NCBI GenBank assembly: GCA_051877575.1
Contig: JBJEJA010000010.1
Coordinates: 66,680 to 130,679, forward strand
Direction of reading: 5' to 3'
DNA length: 64,000 nucleotides
Source of the DNA: UBA2882 sp051877575
Lineage (GTDB): Bacteria > Bacillota > Clostridia > Lachnospirales > Lachnospiraceae
A program made the translations under genes and the position numbers. The notes under the pieces are model-generated. The model worked only from the letters and a program-made list of their open reading frames with translations. It was not told the origin of the DNA and did no database searches. Positions 35,301-42,488 of the stretch are shown here, piece after piece (the stretch's first letter is position 1; every line of letters starts with the position of its first letter).

Positions 35301-37334
35301 ATCAGAAAGCTGGATGCTGTTACCGGCAGCGATGTGGCAGGAGCTGAATTTGCCATATATAAGGAAACGGATTTGTCCAATCCCATAGCAGCATGGACTT
35401 CCGACGGCAGACCTCACAAGCTGGATACATCGATATTTACAACAACAGATACATATGTGCTGATTGAGGAAACGGCTCCGGCAGGATATCTGGCAGCAAA
35501 TGCCATTAAATTTCAAGTCGGATCGGATCATAAGATTACCATTGTTACCGGTAATGCGGATAACCTCAATATTGACCGGGATACGATCATGGTAAGGGAT
35601 CAGGCACTGGAACTGAAGATCCGCAAGCAGGACAGCTTCGGTATGCTGTTAAACGGAGCGCAGCTGAAAATTTCCGAATATGATACAGCCACAAATACCG
35701 TAGGCAGTGAGGTTGCCACCTTTATAACGGGTGGAACGGTATATACGGTATTGCCGACGGATTTGTGTTCTGATGCATCTTACATTTTACAAGAATTGGA
35801 TGCGCCGGACGGATATATTAAAGCTGCCGATATTGTCTTTACCATTGACAGGTTTGGCAGGATTACAAGAGCGGACGGAGTGCCGGTTTACAACAATACC
35901 ATTGTCATGGAAGATGAGGAAGCGGGGCTTGGCATCGGCAAGCTGGCTTTGGAAAGTCAGGAAGGTCTGGCAGGGTCCACGTTACAGCTGACAACTGTGG
36001 ATGATCCCCATTTCACGACCCAGACATGGACCAGTGACGGGCATGTCAAAACATGGGATCTGACGGACTTTACACCGGGCTGCACTTACATTTTGACAGA
36101 AATAAATGCACCGTACGGATATGCTTATACAGACCCGATTACCTTTACCATTGATGCCACGGACCACCAGATTTATATTGCCGGGGAAAGGGTGGAAAAT
36201 CGAACGGTCCATATTGTGGATGCAAGGCTTACGCTCAGAGTCAGCAAACGGGATTTGTTTGCCGATACGGAAGTGGCAGGAGCAAGACTGGTAATCTTGG
36301 ATAAGTATGGCAATACGGTGGCAGCCTGGACATCGGGCACAAGTGAATGGATTGTGGATACAAGCGGATTGACAGCCGGCAGAGGCGATGAATATGAAGA
36401 ATACACACTGAGAGAGCTTCAGGCACCGAACGGATATAAAAAGGCTGCAGATATTACATTTGCCATTGACAGAGACGGTAAAATTTATTATGTAACAGAG
36501 GATGATTCTCATGTCAAACATTATACGCCGGCTGCCGGTAACAGGCTGATCATGTATGACGAACCGCAGCTGGCGATCAATAAGCTGGATACGTCAGGAA
36601 ATCCGGTGGTCGGAGCGAAACTTACCATCACAGCCAAGGATGATGCGGGATTTACACCTATTTCGTGGATCACCACAGAAACTCCCCGCTATTTTGCCGA
36701 TGACGTATTTACACCGGGAGTGACTTACGTTTTGACGGAGGAAGAAGCGCCAAAAGGATATGCGTATGCGAAGAGTATGGAATTCCGGGTTGATGCGGAC
36801 GGTAATCTCTCGGTAAACGGAGAAACAGTGGAAAATAAAAGGCTTGTCATGCTGGATTATCCGATTAAGGTCTATGTCAACAAAACGGATGCCGGAAACG
36901 GGCAGTCGTTAGCGGGAGCTAAGCTGGTCATTAAAAATGAGGGCGGAGAAATTATTTACAGCTTTGTTTCTGCAGAGCAGGCGGGATTGCTGCCGCAAGA
37001 TATCTTTACGGCGCCAAAGAGCGGAGGAATGAATTATTATACACTTTCCGAACTGGAGGCGCCCGGCGGATATATGGTTGCCGAAGATATAGGATTTGCC
37101 ATTGATGATGAAGGGAAACTGTATGTACGGAATGAAAAGGGAGAATATATTCTCTCGACTCAGGCAGAGCTTGTGATGAAGGATCAGCCCGTAAACGGAG
37201 GCACAACGGCATATGGTCCGAAGACCGGTGACAGTACACCGCTGGGTCGGCTTATTGCATTGTGCATGGCAGGGTTTATAGGTATGTGTGCTGCATTCGG
37301 CTATTATTTCTTCCGGAGACGGAGAGCAAAATAA
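29391..37334 (+). CDS. Giant LPxTG-like adhesin with SpaA/Cna-B repeats
   Basis: A 2647-residue wall-anchored surface protein. Signal peptide: about residues 1-30 (RILPVTLAVAMLMTSMP, then VWAG). About residues 220-920 hold five copies of a collagen-binding/DUF11-like domain, each opening with a xxxxIxWTVxVN motif and a later ISDxLxxxLxYVxGS. About 920-2590 hold 16 SpaA/Cna-B-type modules, each with an initial K (IKKVD-type), GAxFxLY and an E-box (xExxAPxGY), the lysine, partner and glutamate layout of self-forming isopeptide bonds. The C terminus has GPKTGD, a hydrophobic segment and RRRRAK. The upstream sortase gene probably anchors it. Predicted role: long stiff adhesin; ligand unknown. Confidence 0.9.
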   Translation: MRKAIWKRILPVTLAVAMLMTSMPENVWAGQPDMVSQNAVREGVPFIENGGEEPLPQAEGSDNTNIFDGTSITLSGITLKATYKDDDNKTQVLELTEDGDFELPYDADINMRLDFVLGTASAIDALTDYIYKLPTSIRVDVEAMHQLSDGEGNSIGTVQIAQDGTLTFHFDTVAIGDSLNTRFYVQFEGGLSESLQEAGKEVDISFPTSGGSFDFSVTTTEPTEDIDNPEPKDVEIYKSGTRIVNEDGANYIEWTVEIAPNGRSTLDGVISDTLAAGLTYVPGSAVLADAYEGTVTENCVGQNLELTLSGVKTYYHARVKFKTTYDSSVFTGTVDNSTSQMIGNTAVFNPDDGTTGAVDDATVTIQPNMLEKSGSSIDSDGNITWTVVLNKENLNLKGATFKDTFGSGLQALSGAGDVTVSPALPSGASVTTDSTGFQIVFPNDADTTQTYTITYKTRVTDFSQSSYTNQTALTGGTDITYNVSKDASVPGYNLLQKNCTSYNSVTNIFTWEIVVNDSAVTMNDVKVTDTFDPAKMEFVSASEPLGTGSDAAGGTLVFSLGTLTGRKVITVTTRIKNPETYFGTWTEFKNKASMTSSLNATPIEKEAGKWVEVKEPVLLSKSGEFTKNSTSQPLNDGTIRWTVTVNEPQLTVKDMSFEDILPDHMEYVPGSFYIQNMYEWDDSKRVYLDPTIGTDTDTGKPAIFYEFHATDAAVADFMTKQFQIVYLTRVTDRNTGNQNTSYTNKASLSVTYEGDIVVGDDASSTVTGVAGGTINKEYSYKSGNSYVDWTVTVNAARNDMSDIANPKISDQLAEYFDYVSGTLYLVDGDGTETEVSRSNYIVSVVNGKLTVQLPTTDDGKYIGNNCYKFKFRTNFNCLAAELEGKTITNTASFTGTGVEYVKESNSVNNISFSSSSAGAVVRREIRVKKVDVTTGNPLPGAKFELYLGTECIGEAVSGADGYAVFEDLNSITGYTLKLLETQAPDGYRIDGTGETIITDYTEANLRTDENGIKYYEIEISNTGLTTVNTGNIQIKKVNAEGDLLSGAEFGLYSDPSCTDASLLYTRETVGGLATFSNMAVGTYYLKEISSPAGYKVSGSIITVVIAMDAGGVISVKYNGTPADVYGITDERAVGKLVITKQDKDNGALLLDGAKFSIYKDADCTDRVDTQTTSLGMLTFDNLELGRTYYYREVTAPSGYVLDSTIHEIKIGTGTEVTDQVENVTIKNEKAVGNIVIKKVDNSPVPKALSGVEFTLYESDGTTPCDFDGDGMPDKVTTDDQGMAVFSDIPFGSYIIKETAGKDGYKINVADTPVTISAVGDQNVTIVNDLMKCDIKIVKYDVSDHNILLSGAQFGLYTSLGVRVATGTTNAQGEVWFYDVAYGDYEIRELKAPEGYNSMGTTSIISKANIQDAANSGSVILREFANQKQNGQITLTKLGEADGGATEALSGAEFTLYDENMLPVTTEISDIAGAVSFTGLVYGTYYVQETKAPDGYVRDTGVYKVIVDSDTTVTEYVKENGTTETLTVINYKSNAPYISVKIKKTNSETGAPLADATFELYKNGTATGITAVTGSDGIAYFKRVHVENDPEATTYEIREVSAPTGYREDPSAVISLGNRTDINRYADPQINGGANLTDSEILWANNTESNATVENTPMKGKIWITKTGLTSGVLLEGAQFTLYQEDKITPVTGITNPVTTNASGVAAFDNLPCGIYYLRETKAPKGYTLNTTETKVVVVDDSILLFTYKDTPINVSISKRAVGGTEEIAGAVFSVVKASDTTSVIDSWTSGTSAHRIPYNKLEVGETYILREDTAPAGYGYMSDVVFRINDDGSITTAAEKSGQTIIVRDKPVTLAISKEGSDAPGTELSGAILAVYDEGGNEIARFTSGTTAYQLPFGILTAPKTGYHYYTLKEISAPDGYELAEDIAFAVAADGTVSTYTSTGGVITYTEIIGGRLVMTDTKKLATDMYIRKLDAVTGSDVAGAEFAIYKETDLSNPIAAWTSDGRPHKLDTSIFTTTDTYVLIEETAPAGYLAANAIKFQVGSDHKITIVTGNADNLNIDRDTIMVRDQALELKIRKQDSFGMLLNGAQLKISEYDTATNTVGSEVATFITGGTVYTVLPTDLCSDASYILQELDAPDGYIKAADIVFTIDRFGRITRADGVPVYNNTIVMEDEEAGLGIGKLALESQEGLAGSTLQLTTVDDPHFTTQTWTSDGHVKTWDLTDFTPGCTYILTEINAPYGYAYTDPITFTIDATDHQIYIAGERVENRTVHIVDARLTLRVSKRDLFADTEVAGARLVILDKYGNTVAAWTSGTSEWIVDTSGLTAGRGDEYEEYTLRELQAPNGYKKAADITFAIDRDGKIYYVTEDDSHVKHYTPAAGNRLIMYDEPQLAINKLDTSGNPVVGAKLTITAKDDAGFTPISWITTETPRYFADDVFTPGVTYVLTEEEAPKGYAYAKSMEFRVDADGNLSVNGETVENKRLVMLDYPIKVYVNKTDAGNGQSLAGAKLVIKNEGGEIIYSFVSAEQAGLLPQDIFTAPKSGGMNYYTLSELEAPGGYMVAEDIGFAIDDEGKLYVRNEKGEYILSTQAELVMKDQPVNGGTTAYGPKTGDSTPLGRLIALCMAGFIGMCAAFGYYFFRRRRAK

Positions 37335-37339
37335 TGAAA

Positions 37340-37370
37340 GGCTGCCGCAAATGCGGCGGCCTTAGTTTTT
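37340..37370 (+). terminator. Terminator of the adhesin operon
   Basis: Stem GGCTGCCGC with GCGGCGGCC and a 4-nt loop, then TTAGTTTTT, five bases after the adhesin stop. It also lies at the 3' edge of the convergent LysR gene. Confidence 0.85.
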
Positions 37371-37373
37371 GTA

Positions 37374-38276
37374 CTATTCCAGCTCGATACGCTGTTTCTT
37401 GAGATATTGAAAAAATTCTTTTGCTGCGGCAGTCAAAGTCCTTCCGGTGTCCTGAACAATGCAGATGGACCGAACCGGGAGGACTTCTTTTAATTTGATT
37501 TCCACACACTCGCCGCTTTCCAGGCAGGTCTTTGCATAAAAGGACGGTACAAAGCCGATGCCCAGATTATTTTTAATTGCCGGTACCAGTAAATCTGTGG
37601 TGGACAATTCGATTTCGGGATTTAAGGTCAATCCGAGTTTATAGAAAAACTGATGATAGATATCGTAGGTACGGGTGTTTTCTAACATGCATACCCAGGG
37701 ATATCCGGTTACATCCCGGAGATTTTTGGCTGTGTCGGCAAGATGGGAAAATTTGGTTCCCGCAATCAGGATATCCGAAAATTGATATAAAGGAACTTCC
37801 TTTAAAGGACTTTTGGAACCGGTAGGGGTGGCAACAATGCTAAAGTCAACTTTGCCGGTTCTGACGCTTTCTACCGCATCGGCGACGGAAAGATTGAGAA
37901 TGCGGATATGGATGCCGGGAAATTGCTCATAAAAGGAGCGCAGACTTTGCAGAAGAAAACCGTGCAGTGCGGTTTCGCTTGCACCTATGGTAACAATGCC
38001 GCTGACAGGTTCCGTGGACATACTCAGTTCGTTTTCGGCCATGGAAAGCTGTTCAAAAGCAATGGCGGCTCTGTGATATAACATTTTCCCTTCCTCTGTC
38101 AGTGTGATTCCTTTGTGAGAGCGGATAAAAAGGCGACAGCCCAATTCGTTTTCCAGCTTATTCATGGCATGGGTCACATTGGGCTGGTTGCTGGAAAGCA
38201 CTTTGGCAGCCTTCGTAAAACTTTCGTATTTTGCCACGTGGTAAAAGATATAGTAATACTGATAAGTTGATTTCAT
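37374..38276 (-). CDS. LysR-family transcriptional regulator
   Basis: A 300-residue DNA-binding regulator. The N-terminal winged helix-turn-helix is YYIFYHVAKYESFTKAAKVLSSNQPNVTHAMNKLENELGCRLFIRSHKGITLTEEG. The rest is the periplasmic-binding-protein-like effector domain (VTIGASETALHGFLL, then LLVPAIKNNLGIGFVPSFYA). The reading frame is open 78 bases further upstream, but AAAGGA seven bases before the ATG at 38274-38276 marks the start. It is transcribed divergently from a MATE transporter with about 200 AT-rich bases between, the usual sign of a LysR regulator controlling its neighbour. The effector is unknown. Confidence 0.92.
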   Translation of the reverse strand: MKSTYQYYYIFYHVAKYESFTKAAKVLSSNQPNVTHAMNKLENELGCRLFIRSHKGITLTEEGKMLYHRAAIAFEQLSMAENELSMSTEPVSGIVTIGASETALHGFLLQSLRSFYEQFPGIHIRILNLSVADAVESVRTGKVDFSIVATPTGSKSPLKEVPLYQFSDILIAGTKFSHLADTAKNLRDVTGYPWVCMLENTRTYDIYHQFFYKLGLTLNPEIELSTTDLLVPAIKNNLGIGFVPSFYAKTCLESGECVEIKLKEVLPVRSICIVQDTGRTLTAAAKEFFQYLKKQRIELE

Positions 38277-38394
38277 AAAATTTCCTTTCTGCTGCTTGCA
38301 GTCATGTTGTGGCTGTGATAAATAGAGTACGGTGTGATATATATGAAAATACATATGTATATATTACATGATAGATATAAAAATAATGTATTTT

Positions 38395-38420
38395 TCACAT
38401 ATTGATAAATCAAGTATAAT
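38395..38420 (+). promoter_or_regulatory. Possible MATE transporter promoter
   Basis: TATAAT at 38415-38420 with TTTTCA 17 bases upstream. The region between the divergent genes also has palindromic A/T sequence (ATACATATGTAT around 38350) that could hold LysR sites. Moderate support only. Confidence 0.45.
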
Positions 38421-38473
38421 TTTTCAGGATAAAAAATACAAGACTTAAGGGAAAATGGACAGGAGATAGAAAG

Positions 38474-39817
38474 ATGAATAAAGATTTGACAGTCGGAAAA
38501 CCGGAAACGGTACTGTGGAAATTTTGTATTCCGCTATTTGGGAGTGTGATCTTCCAACAGCTTTATAACATTGCGGACAGCCTTGTGGCCGGTAAGTTTG
38601 TAGGTGAAAATGCACTGGCAGCTGTGGGAAACAGTTACGAGATTACCTTGATTTTTATTGCTTTTGCATTCGGATGCAATATCGGCTGTTCCGTCATTGT
38701 GTCCCAGCTTTTCGGAGCAAAGAAGTTAGGGGAAATGAAAACAGCCGTGTATACGACGCTGATTTCCAGTGCCGTGTTGTGCGCGGTGCTGATGGTGATC
38801 GGCATAACCTGCGGTGGCGGACTACTTTCGCTGATTCATACGCCGGAGGATATTTTTGCGGATTCCAAGCTGTATCTGGATATTTATGTCTGGGGGCTGC
38901 CGTTTTTGTTTTTTTATAATATTGCTACGGGAATTTTCTCGGCATTGGGAGATTCCAAGACACCGTTTATCTTTCTGGCAGTTTCTTCCACCACCAACAT
39001 CCTGGTGGATATCTGGTTCGTCTCCGGATTCCGTATGGGAGTGGCCGGCGTGGCGTGGGCGACCTTCTTATGTCAGGGCATCAGCTGCGTGTTATCCTTG
39101 ATCGTGGTCTTCAAAAGGCTTTCCGGAATTCATACGGATGAAAAAGCAGCGGTTTATTCTTTTGGAATGTTGAAAAAAATTGCGGTGATTGCGATTCCCA
39201 GCATTTTACAGCAGAGTTTTATATCTGTGGGAAATATTCTGATCCAGAGTGCCATCAACGGCTTCGGCTCCGGTGTCATTGCCGGATATTCCGCCGCAGT
39301 CAAATTGAATAATCTTGTGGTCACATCCTTTACAACTCTGGGCAACGGAATTTCCAATTACACGGCTCAGAATGTGGGAGCCAATAAACTGCCGAGAATC
39401 AAGGAAGGGTTTAAGGCAGGAGTAAAAATGGTCTGGATGCTCTGCATTCCCATTGTTATTTTATACCTGACGGCAGCAAGGGGACTGGTGCATTTCTTCA
39501 TGAATGAACCGTCCGATCTGGCAATGACCACGGGAACGCAGTTTTTGTATATTATTTCTCCGTTTTATTTTGTTGTCTCTGTCAAGCTGATTGCAGACGG
39601 CATCCTGCGGGGATCGGGACTCATGAAGCGCTTTATGGTCACAACATTTACAGATTTGATTTTAAGAGTGGTACTTGCAACGGTATTTGCAAGGCAGTTC
39701 GGTGCCATCGGAATCTGGTTCGCATGGCCTATCGGCTGGACGATCGGAATGGTCTTATCGGTTTCATTCTATCGGAGCGGACCGTGGAAAGGGATAGCCA
39801 AAGAAGCAGTTGAATAA
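38474..39817 (+). CDS. MATE-family efflux transporter
   Basis: A 447-residue, twelve-segment membrane transporter exporting drugs or metabolites with Na+ or H+ exchange. Typical MATE features are the start LTVGKPETVLWKFCIPLFGSVIFQQLYNIADSLVAGKFVGENALAAVGNS, then SQLFGAKKLGEMKTAVYTTL and the second-half repeat PSILQQSFISVGNILIQSAINGFGS with NGISNYTAQNVGA. AGGAG precedes the ATG. It is divergent from the LysR gene. The promoter of the downstream cobalamin riboswitch overlaps its last codons and no terminator was seen, so read-through into the B12 leader is possible. Confidence 0.93.
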   Translation: MNKDLTVGKPETVLWKFCIPLFGSVIFQQLYNIADSLVAGKFVGENALAAVGNSYEITLIFIAFAFGCNIGCSVIVSQLFGAKKLGEMKTAVYTTLISSAVLCAVLMVIGITCGGGLLSLIHTPEDIFADSKLYLDIYVWGLPFLFFYNIATGIFSALGDSKTPFIFLAVSSTTNILVDIWFVSGFRMGVAGVAWATFLCQGISCVLSLIVVFKRLSGIHTDEKAAVYSFGMLKKIAVIAIPSILQQSFISVGNILIQSAINGFGSGVIAGYSAAVKLNNLVVTSFTTLGNGISNYTAQNVGANKLPRIKEGFKAGVKMVWMLCIPIVILYLTAARGLVHFFMNEPSDLAMTTGTQFLYIISPFYFVVSVKLIADGILRGSGLMKRFMVTTFTDLILRVVLATVFARQFGAIGIWFAWPIGWTIGMVLSVSFYRSGPWKGIAKEAVE

Positions 39818-39838
39818 CAAAATAAAATATGATATACT
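39810..39838 (+). promoter_or_regulatory. Promoter of the cobalamin operon
   Basis: TTGAAT, 17-base spacer and TATACT. The -35 overlaps the last codons of the MATE gene (stop at 39815-39817). Expected transcription start near 39845, giving a leader of about 445 bases before the first gene. Confidence 0.7.
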
Positions 39839-39861
39839 GCATTAGAAATTGAATATGTAGC

Positions 39862-40075
39862 GATGAGGTGTCAGAACATGTTGCAGTTTAACATGGTTCT
39901 GGTGAAAAGGGAAACAGGTGTAAGTCCTGTACGAACTCGTCACCGTAATTAGGGAGCAGGAGCCGATATATCACTGGGAGACTGGGAAGATGGCCGATGC
40001 GATGATCTTTAAGCCGGGAGACCTGCCTGATCGTTGTACGGAAACGATTGTTTCAGACCACGAGTAACTGGTTGT
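39862..40075 (+). promoter_or_regulatory. Cobalamin riboswitch
   Basis: Adenosylcobalamin-class riboswitch. Recognised elements in order: GGTG near the 5' end, GGGAAACAGGTGTAAGTCCTG (39929 onwards, the conserved G-A-A-A-C-N-G-G-T-G core), GAACTCGTCACCGTAA, GGGAGC, and the B12 box AAGCCGGGAGACCTGCC (40011-40027). A hairpin (ATCGTT/AACGAT) follows. With the terminator at 40144-40185 it should shut off the roughly 20-kb operon when cobalamin is bound. Confidence 0.95.
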
Positions 40076-40143
40076 ACGTGAAATTTGCAAGGGAATTTTT
40101 GGCTTTTTAATCAGGCGGATTCCGGCAAATTTATTTTGAGTAT

Positions 40144-40185
40144 AAACCCTTTACCTGGATTGACAGGAAAAGGGTTTTTATTTTG
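40144..40185 (+). terminator. Riboswitch expression-platform terminator
   Basis: Stem AAACCCTTT-CCTG with CAGG-AAAGGGTTT and a run TTTTTATTTT, about 70 bases after the cobalamin aptamer and 105 bases before the first gene. Expected to form when cobalamin is bound. Confidence 0.88.
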
Positions 40186-40262
40186 TATGCACAATTGGAG
40201 GACGTTTTCTGAAAGCCGGCATGATTGTTTCCTTACAGACATATTTGATCATGATACATATG

Positions 40263-40279
40263 TGACAGCAGTGCTGTCA
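40263..40279 (+). promoter_or_regulatory. Perfect palindrome just before the cbiK ribosome binding site
   Basis: TGACAGCAGTGCTGTCA, an 8-bp perfect inverted repeat around one base, ends one base before the AAGGAGG that serves cbiK (40281-40287). Could be a protein operator or an mRNA hairpin affecting translation; function unknown. Confidence 0.5.
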
Positions 40280-40291
40280 AAAGGAGGAAAC

Positions 40292-41530
40292 ATGAAAAAA
40301 CAAGTAGTAGCATTATTAATGGCAACATTAGTGGGAGCATTCTGTATCACAGGATGCGGAAGCAATGAGGAGACAGCGTCAGAAAGCGCAGTGGCTGAAG
40401 AAGCAGAGGCGGATGTGGAGAGTGAAACACAGACCGAAGCAGATGGAGAAGAAGATGAAGATCAGAAAGCTGCTGATGAGGTGGCGGCACTGATCGACGC
40501 AATTTATGTACAGGAAAGAACGGATGAGACAGATAAACAATGTGCAGATGCAAAAGCTGCATGGGATGCTCTGACGGATGCCCAGAGGGAGCTTGTGGAA
40601 GGTGAAAATGCAGATCCGGATTATTTCGGAAGGGATACCGGTGATGCGTCTAAAGATGATCCGCGCAATCAGGATGAAATCGGTGAAAATGAAATTTTGG
40701 TAGTCAGTTTCGGTACTTCCTTTAATGACAGCCGTGTAGCAGACATTAAGGGGATTGAGGATGCGTTGCAGGAGGCGTATCCCGATTGGTCCGTAAGAAG
40801 AGCATTTACGGCACAGATCATTATCAATCACGTACAGGCCCGTGACGGAGAGTTTATTGATAATATGGATCAGGCATTGGAGCGTGCTGTTGCAAACGAA
40901 GTAAAAAACTTAATCATACAGCCGACACATCTGATGCATGGTGCTGAATATGACGAATTGACGGAGGCAGTGGAAGCATACCGGGATCAGTTTGAGACAG
41001 TGAAGATTGCAGAGCCTTTGCTTGGTGAGGTTGGTGCAGATGCCACAGAGATCAATGATGATAAAAAAGCTGTTGCAGAGGCAATTACCGGTGAAGCTGT
41101 TATAACGGCAGGATATGAGAGCCTGGAGGCTGCCAAAGAAGATGGCGTAGCATTTGTATTTATGGGACATGGTACTTCCCATACTGCAAAGGTATCTTAC
41201 AGCCAGATGCAGACACAGATGGAAGAATTGGGATATGACAATGTATTTATCGGTACGGTGGAAGGTGAGCCGGAAGAAACTTCCTGCGAAGCGGTAATCG
41301 AAGCGGTATCACAGGCCGGTTATACCAAAGTGATTCTTCGCCCTCTTATGGTAGTGGCCGGAGATCATGCCAATAATGATATGGCCGGAGATGATGAGGA
41401 TTCATGGCTCAGTATATTTGAGGCATCCGGAAACTTTGACAGTGTAGATACGCAGATTACCGGTCTTGGTTCCATTGATGCTATCAAAGAAATTTATGTG
41501 GCACATACAAAGGCCGTTATGGAAGAGTAA
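40292..41530 (+). CDS. cbiK: Lipoprotein-type sirohydrochlorin cobaltochelatase
   Basis: A 412-residue class II chelatase that in its family inserts Co2+ into sirohydrochlorin. The core (about residues 133-410) has ILVVSFGTSFNDSR, QPTHLMHGAEYDEL, FVFMGHGTSHTAK and PLMVVAGDHANNDMAGDDEDSW, the motifs with the metal-binding histidines of CbiK. Unusually it begins with a lipoprotein signal (MKKQVVALLMATLVGAFCITGC, lipobox ITGC, Cys22), an acidic linker and a short helical domain (about 61-105, with AAWDALTDAQRELVEG). So it should sit outside the membrane. AGGAGG precedes the ATG. First gene after the cobalamin riboswitch. Its role may be metal or tetrapyrrole handling outside the cell rather than cytoplasmic synthesis. 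Confidence 0.9.
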   Translation: MKKQVVALLMATLVGAFCITGCGSNEETASESAVAEEAEADVESETQTEADGEEDEDQKAADEVAALIDAIYVQERTDETDKQCADAKAAWDALTDAQRELVEGENADPDYFGRDTGDASKDDPRNQDEIGENEILVVSFGTSFNDSRVADIKGIEDALQEAYPDWSVRRAFTAQIIINHVQARDGEFIDNMDQALERAVANEVKNLIIQPTHLMHGAEYDELTEAVEAYRDQFETVKIAEPLLGEVGADATEINDDKKAVAEAITGEAVITAGYESLEAAKEDGVAFVFMGHGTSHTAKVSYSQMQTQMEELGYDNVFIGTVEGEPEETSCEAVIEAVSQAGYTKVILRPLMVVAGDHANNDMAGDDEDSWLSIFEASGNFDSVDTQITGLGSIDAIKEIYVAHTKAVMEE

Positions 41531-41548
41531 CGGGTTCGGAGGATAGTG

Positions 41549-42475
41549 ATGAAAAGAAAACAAATAGCATTACTTAGTATATTGCTGCTGACATGCAGCC
41601 TGCTTGGTGGATGTTCCGGCAAAAGCGATGTACAGGAGCCTGCAACGGAAGTATCTGTAACAGAGAGTGAGGAACCGTCAGAGGGGACAGATGCAGAGAC
41701 GGAAGCAGAAACGGAAGCGGAGAGTGAAACGGATGCGAAACCGGCAGCAGAACTGCCGGATGGTATTTACAGGGCTGATTTTGATACGGACAGCACCATG
41801 TTTCATGTAAATGAAGCATGCGAAGGAAAGGGCATTCTGACAGTTCGGGACGGAAATATGACAATCCATGTTTCCCTTACTTCCCAAAATATTCTGAATC
41901 TTTACCCCGGGTTTGCAGAAGATGCCGCAAAGGATGGGGCAGTGTTGCTGGAACCCACAATAGATACCGTTACATACAGCGACGGAATGACAGAAGAGGT
42001 CTATGGCTTTGATATTCCTGTTCCGGTACTGGATGAAGAGTTTGATCTGGCACTGATCGGAACCAAGGGAGTATGGTATGACCACAAGGTCAGCGTTTCC
42101 AATGCGGAGCCGTTGGAAGATGAGACGGCACAGACAACAGGTATTGCCGGTTTGGAAGACGGCAGCTATACCATAGAGCTTACCTTTGAAGGCGGAAGCG
42201 GAAAAGCAGAGATTATTTCTCCTGCGACGATTACGGTGTCGGGAGAAACGGTAACCGCTACGGTAGAGTGGAGCAGTCCCAATTATGATTATATGATCAT
42301 AGACGGAGAAAAATATCTGCCGGTAAATACTGAGGGAAATTCTGTTTTTGAAATTCCTGTTTTGGTTTGGGATGAGCCTATGGATATCATTGGAGATACT
42401 GTGGCTATGAGTAAGCCTTATGAGATTGAGTATACGATCACATTTCATTCTGACACCGTTTTGGCCGCAGAATAA
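41549..42475 (+). CDS. Two-domain surface lipoprotein of the cobalamin cluster
   Basis: A 308-residue lipoprotein: signal MKRKQIALLSILLLTCSLLGGC (lipobox LGGC), then a long Glu/Thr-rich linker and two similar beta-rich domains. Domain 1 (about 70-190) begins LPDGIYRADFDTDSTMF; domain 2 (about 200-305) begins LEDGSYTIELTFEGGSGKAEI. The DGxYxxxxxx...ATITVxGxxVTATVEW pattern recalls NEAT-like or other Ig-like ligand-binding folds, but I cannot assign a family. It lies between the lipoprotein chelatase and a BtuF-like binding protein. A reasonable inference is capture of a corrinoid, tetrapyrrole or metal. GGAGG serves the ATG at 41549; a GTG three bases earlier is less likely. Confidence 0.75.
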   Translation: MKRKQIALLSILLLTCSLLGGCSGKSDVQEPATEVSVTESEEPSEGTDAETEAETEAESETDAKPAAELPDGIYRADFDTDSTMFHVNEACEGKGILTVRDGNMTIHVSLTSQNILNLYPGFAEDAAKDGAVLLEPTIDTVTYSDGMTEEVYGFDIPVPVLDEEFDLALIGTKGVWYDHKVSVSNAEPLEDETAQTTGIAGLEDGSYTIELTFEGGSGKAEIISPATITVSGETVTATVEWSSPNYDYMIIDGEKYLPVNTEGNSVFEIPVLVWDEPMDIIGDTVAMSKPYEIEYTITFHSDTVLAAE

Positions 42476-42488
42476 GAGGGCATGAAAT

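Noticed and set aside
40085..40291. Reading the cbiK gene with a 69-residue N-terminal extension from 40085
   Set aside because: The extension lies in the riboswitch leader and across its terminator. A strong AGGAGG and a clean lipoprotein signal mark the ATG at 40292 as the start.
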